Shown: positions 1-12,956 of the stretch, piece by piece
Layout of the letters: every line of letters starts with the position of its first letter
Position numbering within the stretch: position 1 is the stretch's first letter
DNA from: Amesomyces nigricolor
Taxonomy: Eukaryota; Ascomycota; Sordariomycetes; Sordariales; Chaetomiaceae
Direction: 5' to 3'
DNA: 64,000 bases
NCBI GenBank assembly: GCA_004802645.1
Contig: SRKS01000005.1
Location: forward strand, 434,001 to 498,000
Translations under genes and position numbers: made by a program
Notes under the pieces: model-generated
Databases searched by the model: none
What the model saw: only the letters and a program-made list of their open reading frames with translations
Told to the model about the DNA's origin: nothing

Positions 1-2089
1 AGAAAGTGTCAGAACCCAGGCACCTGCCTGGGCCCAACCGCAGTAGCTGGCCTGAACAACAGGCCCAGGAGGGCATCGCCAACCTCTCAACTGCAGGCAA
101 CCCGCAGGCAAACACCAACTCCATGACCTCCCATTGACCCAGCTGCAAGCCACAGTGGTAATGGCTTCAGCTGAAGGCCATCCCAGGAAAGCGGGGGAGC
201 CAGGCAGTCAAAAGGCCCAGGGCACGCCCATGGAGGAGGACAGGAGGACACAACAGACACAACTGAAGCAATTCACAACTCTTGACATACATCGTTTTGC
301 ACCCGTTATTATAGTGCCTTTCAGTGCCTCCATACCAACCCACTGCAGTGGTTCGAATCAGCTGTTCCAACAGAAAGCTGGCACGGTATTGCCTAGTTTG
401 AGCCAGAGAGATTGGTGAATCGTGTGGAGGAGTACAGAATGGTAATCTCAAAGGGTCAAAATGGCGAGCCTACGCGTGAGATTAACGAGGATGTACAGTG
501 AGGAGGACAAAAGGAAAGTGTGGTATTACAGAGGTTCAGAGGGAGAATGACAGTCGAACAGTTCAGCGAGGAGATGGAGGGTGAGGGGCATGATCAGCGT
601 ATAAAGAGCGAGGGGCAAAGGGCAAGGGGTTTTAAGGGAAGAAGGATGAGAACCAGCGTCCCGACACGTGATACTCGCGCAAGTTCTGAAGTTCTTGTAA
701 TGCTGAAGGGATGCCGAGTGCGAATATATTGGTTCAGAGCCCCGCAGCATTGGGCCATGGCACGCGATATGATTAAACTGAAAACTACCTGGGAGGTCAT
801 CATGCCAGTGCAAGACCATTAAATATCATCCAGAGCTTAAGAAGGACTCAAAGCCTCTGAATGTTGGAAAGATCTGATCATGGGTCCCAGAGGGGAAGGC
901 GGCTTGAAAGTCATTTTCCCATGTCACTGGAAAGCTGCAGAACCGTGAACGTTTTTGTCCTTGTAATAACTTCGAAAGTCTTATAACGTACATTATAAGT
1001 GTTGCGGGGAACACAAGGCAGGCAGGGCAAATCTGGTGATGTATTACTTGTTGTTGTTGTGTCGAAGTGGAAGTGTGGTGGGCATTGCAGGCAACAGAGG
1101 CAGGTGGGGCGGTCTGTAAGTGTGGAGGTCAAGGACCTCCCTCTTGCAATAATAAGCGAGTGGCCCACCTCCCGCGACCCTATGACAACCACCCTCAATT
1201 ACACATTAAGTCGAGAAAGCGCTGTTCTGGCTGCCGAATTTGGCTGGCGCTTGTCGCCGTTTTCGACGGCCTCGACAGTTATTGGCGGGGCGGCGCAGGG
1301 TCTCAATGAAGTACGGATCCGTACCCTGTCCATGTATTCTGTATTGTCGCCGCCTTGGCTCCTACAGCCCCACCGTTTCCCACAGATGCGCTGCAGCACG
1401 CGGCACCAACCGCCGCAGTTGCCAAGAACAACTCCCAACTCTGTTTCCAACACCCCGAATCCAGACTCTTGGCTCTCGAGAAGCCGTTTTTGGCTCCCAC
1501 AGCAGGCAGCTAAAAATGGCTCCCTGATTCTCGCCGGTTTTCTCGAGTCGCCGATTCTTCCTGTCGAAGTCACACACCCGACTCACCCCTTCTCTCTCGC
1601 TCTTCGAAACCCTGTTCTTCCCTCTCCAGCAGCGCCCCCCGAGTCAACGGCATGGCACCCGTCCGCCCTAGCGGAGGAGCCCGCCACAATGCTGACTTCA
1701 TTAAACGCTTCGCCGAACAAGAGGCCCAGCAGCGAGAGGCCCAGCGGCGGAAGGTCTTTCTGTTACGGCTGCGGAGCTGACCGCCCACGCAGCCATCTGC
1801 CGACCAGACCGCCCCACGTTGCCCACACCTTTTGGCTCTGCAAGCGGCTTAATTCCTCGCTCGCCTGCATCCAACAAAACAACAAGATCACCAAGTTTCT
1901 CTCTGTTCTCCTGCCTCTTCCTTGTGCGCGCAACAAACTTTGCAGGCTTTGCCTGCTTGTGGGCTTATAAGCCGACTTCCACTCCCTCTCTAGCAGAAAG
2001 CTTAGCTTCCACCATCGGCATCATCTTCTTCTGATGCCTCCATTCGCTGCACCTCTGTGAGTTATTATAGTCCTCGAGCTGACCCGAAC
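1..2089. other. Left flank with no supportable gene
   Basis: No reading frame here has recognisable domain content, and the longer ones are low-complexity or rich in Pro/Ser/Arg without homology that I can see. A short Met frame at 1651 with an Ala/Gln/Arg-rich helical stretch could be a 5' exon, but no continuation convinces me. The stretch lies left of the NLR relic and may include decayed pieces of it. Confidence 0.5.
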
Positions 2090-2109
2090 GTCTTGTAGAT
2101 TGTGGTTTT

Positions 2110-2575
2110 GGTGTCGTCACCTTCAACATAGAGCTCTTTGCTCACTCCTTTTTGGGCAAGTTGCGGAACTATCCTGCCATCCGATGGTCAAACAGCCGTA
2201 TCACTCTTGTGGGCCACAGCATGGGAGGATGTGTAGCCAAAAAGGCATACATTCCATTTTCTTCTTGGGAACTCCACACCGTGGCTCCGACCTGGCCAAA
2301 ACCCTGGATAGTATGCTGGCGGCGGCGTTCTCCCGAAAGTATTTCGTCACGGACTTGAACCCCTACTCATTGGCGCTAACCGACATCAACGGGACCTTTC
2401 GACACTATACGTCGGGGTTGCGTTTATAGTCCTTTTACGAGACCGTACTGATGCGTACTAGTACCAAGAGGCAACTCGTCGTAGAACGCCAGTCTACGAC
2501 CCTAAGTTACAATAATGAGGAGACTGCCGCCATAGATACCGACCACCGTCATATAGTTATATGCATTGCATTGCG
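2110..2575 (+). pseudogene. Relic of an NLR-type gene: serine-esterase (SesB-like) N-domain
   Basis: Seen in the sequence: one frame reads a lipase-like strand and nucleophile elbow (ITLVGHSMGGCVAKKAYI), then a break and frame change, then HSIFFLGTPHRGSDLAKTL and a further 60 residues. A TAG interrupts the match at about 2427, where this family normally has Trp (LWSFYET); similarity continues to about 2570 (VVERQS, DTDHRH). About 15 residues are missing between the GHSMGG and GTPHRG blocks. The GHSxGG/GTPHRGS pair is characteristic of the alpha/beta-hydrolase domain at the N-terminus of many fungal NACHT or NB-ARC proteins involved in non-self recognition. No NACHT or repeat domain follows, so this is a decayed fragment. 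The TGG-to-TAG change fits a CpA-type RIP transition. Confidence 0.7.
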
Positions 2576-2660
2576 GATATAGGAGCCCAAGGTAATAAAA
2601 ACAAAAGCATAGAGTTAACCAGTCACAAACCACTTCCAACCCCAGCCCCAGCCCCAGCCG

Positions 2661-5600
2661 TTACCACGATCTTGCCACCCTCTTGAGGAACGTGCCCATC
2701 CTTCCAACACCCGGCATCTGCATCAAACTAAAATGGTTGGCCCCCTGAACAACCTCAACCTCCACCCTGTCTTTCCCGACCAAGAAATCCCAACCATTCG
2801 CCCCCAAATTTTCCCCCCTCCGCTTCCTCAACAACCACGTCATATTCCACGGGTCCTCCGGCCGAATCTCAATCGTTTCCTCCTCATCCACCCCGTCCGC
2901 AGCCCACACAATCCACGTCGGCAAGCTGGCCCCCCGCCACGGCCGCAATTTCACCCCATCCAACATCCCCGAAAACCCCATAAAGTGCGACAGCAACCAC
3001 GCTGGCGGCTTCCTCCCCGGCGCCGTGCCAAAGATATCCCGCCTATTAAACTCATCATACAATCTCGCAGGCAACTTCTTCCTGCCCATCGGCTCCGGGC
3101 TATCAATCAGCACCAACCCCTCCACCGTCGCCCCGGCCTCATCAACCAGCCGCTGCGCGGCGCGGTACGCGCACAGCCCGCCCGCGGACCAGCCGCCTAC
3201 CAGGTAGGGCCCGCGCGGCTGGCGCCGCCGCACCTCGGCCATGTAGGCGGCGATCAGGTCCTCGAGACCGCAGCGGTCCATGCCGGTGGTGTTTTTGACG
3301 AAGGGGCTGTTGAGGCCGTAGACGGCGACGTGGGCGCCGAGGTCGGGGAGGGAGAGGTAGGAGATGGCGAGACCGGAGCCGTCGGGAAAGAGCCAGAGGG
3401 TTTTGGTTGCTGTTGAGGGGTTGCCTTGCAGGAGGACCGAGGTGGCGGGGGGGCAGGTGAAGGGGAGGGGATGTGAGGCTGTTGGGCGGGGATGGGGAGT
3501 TTAGCGGTTGTTTCTGGTTATAGAGGTGGACGGATTGGGTCGAAGGACTTACGTTTGAATGTGTTGATGTCGGCGCTTCCAGCGAAATTGCCGTCACTGT
3601 CCAGGCTGTGGACCGAGGACAGCGACAGAGTCGAGAGGGGTGTGTCGGTACCCCCCGTGTTGCGGATCGCTGCCTCATCATGAACCGCTTCGCCTCTGGG
3701 TGACGACATGGCCGCTGTTGAACTGGCCGAGGAGGACTCAGAGGCTGCGCTGTCGCCTCCAGCCACGATGTGAATGAGATCGTTGACTTTGATCCCGGTC
3801 ATGAACAGCGTGGAATCCACCTTGACACCGAGCTCCTCCAGAAGGCGATCCGCGATGGTCAGGGAAAGGAGTGAATCAACTCCCAGGTCGGCGAGGGCAA
3901 TGTCGTCCACCACTTCTGAGATCGGAGCTCCGACTTCGTCAGCGATGATAGCCCGGAGTTTGTCGGCAGTCGCGCTGTGTGACTCGTTACCGACTGGAAC
4001 AGCAGGCGGCAACTGTGTTGTCGGCGCGGGCTCGGCCGACGACGAGGAAGAGCTTTCCGAAACTTTGTCGCCTCCAACGAGTTTCACGAGATCCTGGACC
4101 TTGAGGCCGGTGATAAACAAGCTGGAATCAACCTTGACGCCGAGTTCCTCGAGAATCCGATCCGCCATGGTCAAGGAGAGGAGGGAGTCGATGCCCAAGT
4201 CGGCTAGCTCGACACTGTTGACGACTTCCGCAATCGTAGCGCCCACCTCCTCGGCGATGATAGTCCGCACTTTATTCGCAATCAAGGAATTGGGAACGGC
4301 TGAGCTGTTTGTGGAAGGTGACGGTTGGACGGGAACATGGCTGGTACCCAGGCGTTGTTCAACTGCTGGGGTTTTCGTAGCGACAGGAGGAGTAGGTTGG
4401 AACGCGGTCGAAGTCGCGGCGGTGGCCGGCTTCGACAATCTCGCGCCCGGATGGGGCAGGACCTTGTCGAGGATTTTCCTGGGGACGGCAGAAAAGGTGA
4501 CGCCCTCGTACACGGCGATGATGGAATGGGAAATCGGGCTGAAGATATAGACGTCTCCGATGTACGAGCGGTCGCCCTTGTCCTGCATCTTGACGTAGGT
4601 TTGATACGTGTGGTCTTGAGAGAGCGGTTCGGAGATCCTCATGTTTTCCCACCCGTGGTTAATAAACACCTGGGATTTCGAGTCGAGGGTGTCGTTGGCG
4701 TTCATGGTGAAGCCGGTGATTTGACCCAGACTGTCGAGCCAACACGGGGGCCACGCCCACCGATCGGCGGTGCCCGGGGGTGTGTTGAACTTGACCTTGG
4801 CCGTGGACTCAAAGTCAACCGATCGCATGATGAGCTCGCGGCAGCCCCTAAACGAGGGCTCGTAGTCGACGAGCGAGCTAAACAGCTTGTAGAACATGCC
4901 CGTCTTGATCCGAGACACGCCCGAGTCTTCGTCGTCGACCGACTGCCGCAGGTGCGCCACCCTCGCCTTGATGAGATATTCGCGTCGGCTCCATTCTGTC
5001 TTCCAACGGTTGATCTGCGAAAACGTTCCGTTGCACTTTGCGTGCTTATCAGTGGGCTTTCCGGTCTTTAGATCGATGCTAGACAGAGAGAAGGTGGCCT
5101 GCTTCGTCGACCAGTGGACATGCGCCTTCATCTCAACCAGTTGCGCGGGCTCGTTGTTGAGGATGAGAGACTTGTCGGCAACCAGGTCTGAGACCTCGAC
5201 GCCCAGGCCAGACTTGTCAAATGCGACGGGGGACTTTTCGAGCAGACGGCTGAACAACGTGAGCGCCATATCGGCGTACACGGCCGAGGAACACACAGGT
5301 TGGCCGTTGACCCTGTGTCCTCGGAGAACAGCCTGGAAATATGGGTGCTGCACGTCGGATCTCGCAACAATCCAAGACTCGTCCCCGGCGTACCTCTCTT
5401 CGACGAGGTCCTGGACAGAGGTCGTCAGGGGCTCCTTCTTTACCGGCGACTGCCTGTTATCGCCCGCGGACAGGGTCGACAGGTCGTGATTACATTGAAT
5501 CGGGGGGTTGCCTTTGGTCAGACACCAGTCGTGGACGTAGGGGATCCAGTGACTTTTGAGATCCCACCGGTACGCAGGGAGTCTCAGGACGCTCAGGGTC

Positions 5601-8600
5601 TCCTTAAACCCGCCATGATAATCATCCCAGTTGACGGCGAGGCCGTACTCGTAGAGAGAAGTCAATGTTGGGACAAAAACCGCCCAATCGTCCTCGCCGC
5701 GTCGCAGGGTGGGGAAAGTTCTGGTAGAAGAAGACCCCAGCGTGGCCTTGAGACTGTTGGAGCATGTTGGGTGCGACCCAATCTCGACCCAGACCATCTT
5801 GTCCGAGATGGCGCCCGCAGACTTAGCAGACTGCAGCGATGCGTAGAAGTTGACCGTTTCCCGGCAGTGGCGGCTCAAGTAGGCCGACGGAGTCCCCAAA
5901 TCCGAGGCCGCCGTGACAACTTTGCCCAGGAGCGGCGAGAGAAACGGAATAGAAGGGTTCTTGAAAGTAATACTGCCGCAGCTCTCACGGAACGCGTCAA
6001 GCATCGGCTCGACTTGAGCAGAATGGAACGCAAACTGCACCTTGAGTTGCGTTGCCTTGAGGGGAAGAGGCAGACGGGCAAGAGAGGCAGCAAAGACCTC
6101 GATCTTGTCATTCGGGCCTCCGATTACCGTCTCCTTAGGGCCATTTGCGCAGCAAATCTCTAGGTCCCCATGGGACGCGATGAGGGAGGCCATGCTGGAG
6201 ACAGAAGCCTTGACGGCCAGCATCGCGTGGGTTCCGACACGGCAGTGCTTTTTCAAGAGCCGAGCGCGGGTGCCGACGAGGTAGATGGTGTCGGCATCGG
6301 ATAGGGCACCGGCAATGTTCATGGCAGCATAATCGCCGAGGCTGTGTCCAACAACGAGCTGGGGTGTGATCCCGAGAGATCTCCAGAACTTGCCCAAGGC
6401 CATCTGCAGACAGGTCGTGGCCAACTGCACCATAGCTGGGGGAAGCTGCTCAAGGGGCGTGGTGCAGCTGCCCTCGATGATGGGAAGGATTGGGTCGAAG
6501 TGCTGCAACCGCACCAGCTCGTCGAGGTCGACGACGAAGCCTCGAAACCGAGGAATCTCGAGCAGTTTCCTGCCCATTCCAAGGTACTGTGCTCCCTGAC
6601 CAGTGAAACAGAGCCCGATGGGAACACCATTCTGCATGGAATACTGCTCTCTTGTCTCCGCCAGCTCAAGACCCTTGTTGATGTCATGGATCGTCTTTCC
6701 GGTCACAGCCACACGGAATTTGTGATGAACACGGCGGGCCGTGGTTGTGTAGGACAGGGAGCCGATGGAGGTGCCTGGGTTAGCCTTGAGATAGTCCACG
6801 AGGGCGCAGATATTGCGCTTCAGGGCCGCCTGCGACTTGGCTGACACGGCAACAATGTGCAAAGGCCTTGGGTCGGCACCCAATTTCAGCTGGCGCGGAG
6901 CGTCTTCGAGGAGCACCGAGGAGTTGCCTCCAGCTGCTCCGAAGTTGTTCACAAACGCCCGCCGCTTTCCACTTGGGGAGCTTTTGGTCCTGGGCCACGG
7001 TGTTGTTTGCATGGCGATGTGGACGTTCCTCTGGTCGAGATCGGTCGGGAAGTTGGTGTTGATCTTGGTCTTGATGCCGACGTGGCGGGGAATCTGGCTC
7101 TTCTCCATCATCAAGAGAACCTTGATCAGGGACGTGATGCCCGACGCCGATTCGGCATGGCCAATGTTGGCCTTGGCTGACCCGAGATGCAAAGACTGCT
7201 CCCGCCGGGAGCCCTCAGGGGCGAACACGCTAAGGACTGAGTCCATCTCGCAGGCGTCGCCGTGTTGCGTGCCGGTCCCGTGCATCTCGACGTAGCTCAC
7301 GTCGGCACTGTCGACGTCGGCCGAGTTTAGAATGCGGCTGAAGATGGCACGCTGCGCCCCTGAGTGCGGCCGCGTGATAGAGACGGCCTCGGCCGAGTGG
7401 TTGGTGAGAGCCCCGAGGATGACGCCGTGGATGGGATCGCCATCGAGCAGCGCGTCGTCGAGTCTCTTGAGGAGCACCGTTGCCACGCTCTCGGCTCTGC
7501 AGTAGCCGTCGGCGCCGTCGTCGAACGTCTTGCAGTTGCCCGTGCGAGACAAGAAATGGGCGCGGTCCAGACCTGCCCAGTTGTCGGGGTTGGTCAGGAT
7601 GTTTGTCCCTCCGGCAATGGCGACGTCACAGTCTCCCGTCCAAAGCGAGTTGCATGCGATGTGCACCGCGGCCAGGCCTGAAGAGCAGGCCGTATCGACG
7701 TCAAACGAAGGCCCGCTGAAACGGAAATGATAGTTGATACGGGCAGGGAGAAAGGCACGGCTGCCACCGGGGACGAAGTAGGTATCAATGTTTTGACCGC
7801 TGTTGACCTCGCGGTAGTCGTCGCTGGCAGTGCCGTAAAAGACTCCCACCCGGTTTCGCTGTGTGGAGGGCGTTGAGTCGGGGACGAAACCTGCCATCTC
7901 CATGGCCTCGTACGCCGTCATCAGAGCGAGACGCTGGGCAGGATCTGCCTGCTCTGCCTCTCTCGGGGACATGCCGAAGAATCGGGAGTCGAACAAGTCT
8001 GGGTTCTTGACGAAACAGCCCTTCATGACGCCACTGGTGTTCTTCTTCTTCCCCGTGGGATCGCAGTAAAGGCTGGGGTCGAAGCGGTCCTTCGGAATGT
8101 CCTTGACAACGTCGAGGCCGGCCAGAAACAGGTCCCAAAACTCCTCATTGTTCTCCGCCTCTGGGAATCTACCAGAGTATCCAATGATGGCGATCTTGCT
8201 TCTGTCTCTTCGCCCTCCTGGAGCATCAGCATCAGCGCCGGACCGGCCGCCGGTGTCGACACTTCGGGACTGCCGGGCCGTGTCGATGATTGTCGCCGAG
8301 TCTCCGCCCCGAGACTCACGAATGGCGGCGGCAATGCCTTGGACGCTGCCTGCGGCAAAGGGAAATATTGCGGCGACTGATGGGTCGGATCTCCTGGACA
8401 GTTCGGCTGCCCGCTGAGCGACGAGATCCCACCGCATCTGCCGCAACAGGATATCGGAGAGAATTGTGTGCAGGGCTTGCTCCGCCGGTCCCGGGAGTAT
8501 CGTCGGGTCTCCCTCCGAGTTGGACACGATATTCAGTCTGCCGGCTCTGTGGCGCAGCTTTGCGCCGACAGTCTCGACGAGAGCAACGACGGTGGACGGG

Positions 8601-9423
8601 TCGTACAGGATAGCCGAGTGGAAGAGGCCGCTCATTGCAATCTTGGCCGACTTCAGCCTTGGGTTCTGGGAAAAGAAGTCGTCCAGCCATACTGGAGGGC
8701 CCGATACGGTGACGTTGCTGTTCCCAATGGCGCTGATGTAGACGCAAGCCACAGGGGACAGAGACCGGGACCGGCAAAAGTCATTGATGAGGTTGGATGC
8801 AGTGTCTCGGTCAATGCCGGCAACCACAAAGGATACGGAAGTGACGCTGTCGAGGCCAGACATCACCGAGGCCGTCTTTTTCTGGACGGCGAGGCCGAGC
8901 CGGAACGCGAGAAGGACCATCTCGGGACCGAGGTCAACAAGGTCGAGGATGGTCTCGCCACAACTGACGGCAAAGGCTGAGAGAAGCCCGATACAGCTCC
9001 CAACCAAGCATGTCGATGATGGCTTTGGGTACTCCTTTGCTGTTTCGTTGAAGTATCTACATGTAAGTGATGTTGTCAGCAATTTTTCCCACTGGCCACC
9101 TGCACAGAGACACAAGACAGCAACACTACTCACGAGACAAAGGACGCGATTTGGTGTAAACAGGCCAGTGCGCTGTCCAGAGCGCAATTCGGCCTGGCTG
9201 AGGAGCCATGAGCGTTCAAGAGTTCCACCAGGGTGGACGAAGCTGGAAAGTGAGTCCTCTGGCTGTAAGGAAGCCGTGCAATCTCGGCTCTCAGTTCATG
9301 GTACGCCTGAGAGAGGAGGTTTGACAACGTGTAGTCTTCGCGTTTGGCAATGAAGCGCCGCAACTCGGCAGCATAAGGGACGGCCTGGTCACCAAAGACA
9401 AACAGCTGGGGCGGCTCTGTCAT
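2661..9423 (-). CDS. Non-reducing polyketide synthase (SAT-KS-AT-PT-ACP-ACP-TE)
   Basis: Iterative type I synthase building an aromatic polyketide from acyl/malonyl units. Three exons: 9423-9134, 9056-3553 and 3478-2661; the 77 and 74 bp introns have GTGAGT/TAG and GTAAGT/CAG ends. Joined length is 2203 aa, in frame throughout. Approximate domains: SAT 1-350 (GSCIG, Cys about 118), KS 384-800 (DTACSSG Cys about 554, EMHGTGTQHGD, SAKANIGHAESA), AT 911-1220 (GHSLG Ser about 1002), PT 1300-1610 (GHRVNG His about 1344, CWLDSLGQ Asp about 1538), two tandem ACPs (DSLLSL Ser about 1721 and 1825), TE 1940-2203 (GGWSAGG, late NHFSL). Length and two-ACP/TE layout match naphthopyrone and conidial-pigment synthases (wA, PksP/Alb1, PKS12). 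It has no C-methyltransferase domain. The start is the Met at 9423, before the SAT strand LFVFGDQ; an upstream in-frame Met at 9492 is possible. The exact product cannot be read from sequence. Confidence 0.95.
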
Positions 9424-12126
9424 GTTGCGTGATGAGTGTTGAACGCTGGGGGGACACAGAGGCAGGAAGATTTGGAGATGATGGTAAGACAACTTGAAGG
9501 TATCTGGATCAAAATAGCTGTAACAAAGGGTGTCATATATGTGAGACTTGGACGATCAAGCCTTTCAAGTACCGGCTATGCCTAGCCGGTATTATCATCC
9601 AGAATCAGACGCTCTCGGAGCCAATTCTCTTGGCAGCATCAACCTTGGGTGGCGCCATCGCCGGCCTTTGCCTTTTTCCCAGGCGGCACGGTCAACTCCA
9701 GGGCGTACTCGTTCCAATGCTCCCGACGAGTTCTTGCTCGGTGAACGAATCCATCCCGGCCTGTGATGAGATGGGCTTGATCACCTCATGAGGCGATCTC
9801 TGCGTACCTGGTACTACGTAGCAGCCACCCCTGGTGTGGGACCCCAGCTGATATCTCACCGCATGGCTCGGTTATGAATTTGCATGTGTACCTAATTTGA
9901 GGGGCGCAGGGGGGGGCCGGCTTGGCCGTACTCGAGACATGGCCAACCTCCTGAGGCACTCCTCAACCCTTGGTGTTGCAGGAACGCCTGCCTACCTGGT
10001 ATCTTCCCAGGCGAGCCGAGACAAGGAGCCGGTGGATCTCCTTACCAGGTACCCATGAGGATGTCATGGCACTCAAGATACAGGGCGATTGTGAGTGTGC
10101 TTCCGGGATAACTACTACACTTGCTTACTGGTAGCATTGAAGGGTCTGAGAGACGAAACCGGGACCATGTACGTGGCAGGTCGCAGTGGAAACTCACCCA
10201 TAGGCAAGGCAGCAGTGCAGTGTATCACTCACTGTCTTCCGACATGATGCAAGAAGAGTTGAAATTCCGGGCCGAATTTGTCGGCGGGAGTCAGACATGT
10301 ATCTTGTCGGACTTGACAGGACCACGTCGTCAAGCATTTTTGTGACCAGCTCCGAGAGTGAGTGGCTCCCGTGAAGGATTCCGGTCGTGCTGCAATTGAG
10401 TTCGCTTGCATGTGTGTTGTCGATGGTTCTATCACAGGTGGATACTTGGTTGTGTGGTAGTTCGCCTATTTGTTCCTAGTTTGGTCAATACGTGAAATTG
10501 CCAGGTAGGTGACTACATGAAGGTACCCACCTAGGTAGGTAGGTCTGTAGGTATGTAGGAAGTGATGACTCAGGTAGTGTTGTTGGGTCTCTCGAGCTTG
10601 AGCCGCAGTGGCAGGTTACCGAATGTTGTGTTACGCTGTGCTGTAACGGGTGGCCAGTGAGCAAGTGAGCAGTATTAAAGATTGGTTCAGCCGAATGCGA
10701 GCCGTGTGTGGGCCAATGTCTGCAGGACTGGCCAAGTGTTGGAAGTGATGGACAATCCGGCTGCGTCAGGCATCAGACCCACTGCACGCAAAAATTGGCT
10801 CCTACTAGACCCAGGACCCGTGTCTCTAGTGGGTGCCGCACACTACTGTGCGCTTACGTGAGTAAAGTACTTACGTAAGCCCTTTAGAAATGCATCTAAC
10901 GCAGCGTTGTCCCTCCACCAAGACATTCGATCATCAAAATCAACACTAAAGCAACTGTTGCATGTAATGTGGCTTTAATGCATACTGGCTCACGCAGGGC
11001 ACGGAAAATTGATTTGGGCTCAAATTGGTGATATTCTCTGTCTTCTTTTCTTGTGTGGACTTCCTTTGTTGAAGGCTTGCGCACCTGACGCAGGCGGCTT
11101 GAGGCATCTGGCTTACTCATCATTTCCAACACCGTTCCACAGAACCAAGTCAATCAATCAAGATACGCAGTACAGGTAGTTGAGGCCATCGCCAACGTTG
11201 CGAGCCCCACCCTGTTTAAGCCAACCAATGAGCCCATTTTATCGTGCCCTGCCACCATTTTAACCGCCGAGCAAAATATCCGGTAAGCAAGCTCTTGGCA
11301 CAGGACAAGACATTGGCACAAAGACAAGCAATTCTTGGCTGAAGCTTGGTTTAACGACAAGTCCAACGTCTCCTGCTCGGCGAGATTTAAGATTGCGAGT
11401 TCCACTTACCCCGCCACTGATCTACCAGATAGGGACATGGAGGAATGCGATCCATCATGTACAACAATAGCCCACAGTCACATCGAGTGTAGAATAGGCA
11501 CCAAGTCTGTTCTGTCTCTACCTAAATCCAACAAAGATCACCAGTTCCCTCACCGCCTTGCCATGTCTCTTTCTTGCCCGCATCTCCGCCATCTTACACG
11601 TTCATCATCATGGCAAACAGTCAAGGATGGCCCGTATCAGTCAACATGTCATGGTGAGGTACAGTCCCCAGGTAGGTATAGGTACCTCCTTGTTGCTTCC
11701 ATGTCCCAATGTGACGCCGCCCGTGTCGCAACGGGCGCGAAAACCTGGTCGGGGTGACGCGGCGGCGGGGCCAGCGGGGCTAATGTTACATAGAGCGGCT
11801 GCGGCACGCCCTGGTAATTGGAATCATCCGATGCGCCCAGGAGGCTTACTGCAGGTACTGGTCTTCTGTAGATTTACAGACCGGCCCGAGAGCCGGATGA
11901 TAAGCCCTCGACAACCAGACCGCGTCGAGTTCATCGGGTTGTGGTGAATTCCTGACATGAGACCCCCTGCTTCTGTCCTCGCACCTTGACTGCACTCGCA
12001 AACCGTCGCTGTCCCTCGATAGAGTCCCTCCCATCGCTCTCACTTTCGCACTTTCCTCTGTCTTTGCCCAGAGCTTCTTGTCACCCGCCTCTTCTCCTGC
12101 TTCGGCACTGCCTCAAGCTGTCCTGT
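9424..12126. other. Intergenic region between PKS and EthD-type gene
   Basis: These 2.7 kb separate two divergently transcribed cluster genes and probably carry both promoters. I see no supported coding region. A short (ctag/gtag)-rich tract near 10500-10560 repeats CTAGGTAGGTAGGT-like units. In particular no Zn2Cys6 or bHLH regulator is visible here. Confidence 0.5.
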
Positions 12127-12668
12127 ATGGCGTCCGATCAGAAGCTGCTGTGCCTCCACATCCTGGGTTACAAAAAACCCGGCATCAGCTCCGAAGAGTA
12201 TCAACACTACATGGTCAGCGTGCATGCGCCGCTGGTTGCCGGTCTCATGCAGAAATATGGTTTTCTGCAGTGGAGTATGGTCAGTGAACGCCGTGTTTAT
12301 CAGGACTCTCGAGGCGTTTAAGAAGGAAGGAAAAAGGAAAAAGAAAAGGAGCTGACGTGTGTATTGGAAAACAGACACACATGACACCCGAGTCCCCGGC
12401 GCTCATGGCGCAGCTTTACGATGCTCAGTTTGCCAATATCGCTTCGTACGACTGCTGCGTCCAGATCGTCATCCCAAGCATCGAGTGCTTCGTGCGCATG
12501 AAGGCGGATCCGTACTTCAAGCAGACTGTTGGCCCGGACCACGAAAAGTTTGCCGACACGCGCAAGTCCCAGATGATGGTTGGGTGGTTTACCCCATTGA
12601 TGAAGGACGGGCAGATCGTCCGCGAGATGGCCGTGAATGGGGAGGGAGGCGAGGAGAACCTCGGGTAA
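12127..12668 (+). CDS. EthD-domain protein of the TpcK/AurZ type
   Basis: Two exons, 12127-12279 and 12375-12668, around a 95 bp intron (gtcagt..aaacag); the join gives 148 aa and restores a continuous family match (LQWSM then THMTPES). Features seen: an N-terminal ferredoxin-like strand LLCLHILGYKKPG, a conserved HYMVSVHAPLVAGLM helix with His, the block YDAQFANIASYDC, then FVRMKADPYF and GPDHEKFAD. These are hallmarks of small EthD-like enzymes in fungal aromatic-polyketide clusters. Known members act on PKS products: AurZ dehydrates YWA1 to nor-rubrofusarin, and TpcK-type proteins decarboxylate anthraquinone precursors. It lies divergent from the PKS. Because the PKS carries its own TE, an AurZ-like dehydration is the likelier role; this is inference. 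Confidence 0.85.
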
Positions 12669-12956
12669 GGCCGGGGGAGAGTCCTGGGGCCTCATGTTGC
12701 GAGACAAACACATCAATGGAAGAAACTTTTGGAGACATTATAGCCTACAATGGGTGTGTTGTTACGCCGGTACTCAGTGTTTTTAATTGGACACGTTTGT
12801 CTATTGTGCTATATTTCTTCAGAAGAGATGAGAGTACATGCAACTACTAATACAAGTCTATGATGCCAATTATCAAGTTTGCCGCGAATACCACCTCACA
12901 GAGAAACCCCGAGCGACGGAGACCGTCTCTCAGAGAATGAGGGCCATCGTGACCCC

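Noticed and set aside
1651..1779. Short Met frame with an Ala/Gln/Arg helix
   Set aside because: Could be a 5' exon, but no convincing downstream exon or family match was found.
999..1970. 323-codon open frame, plus strand
   Set aside because: No domain, biased composition (Ser/Pro/Arg) and no conserved block; overlaps equally long frames on both strands.
4325..5071. Long plus-strand frames across the PKS
   Set aside because: Antisense shadows of the high-GC PKS exon.
11335..11757. 140-codon frame between PKS and EthD gene
   Set aside because: No recognisable domain; considered as a possible cluster regulator, but no Zn2Cys6, bZIP or other DNA-binding motif is present.
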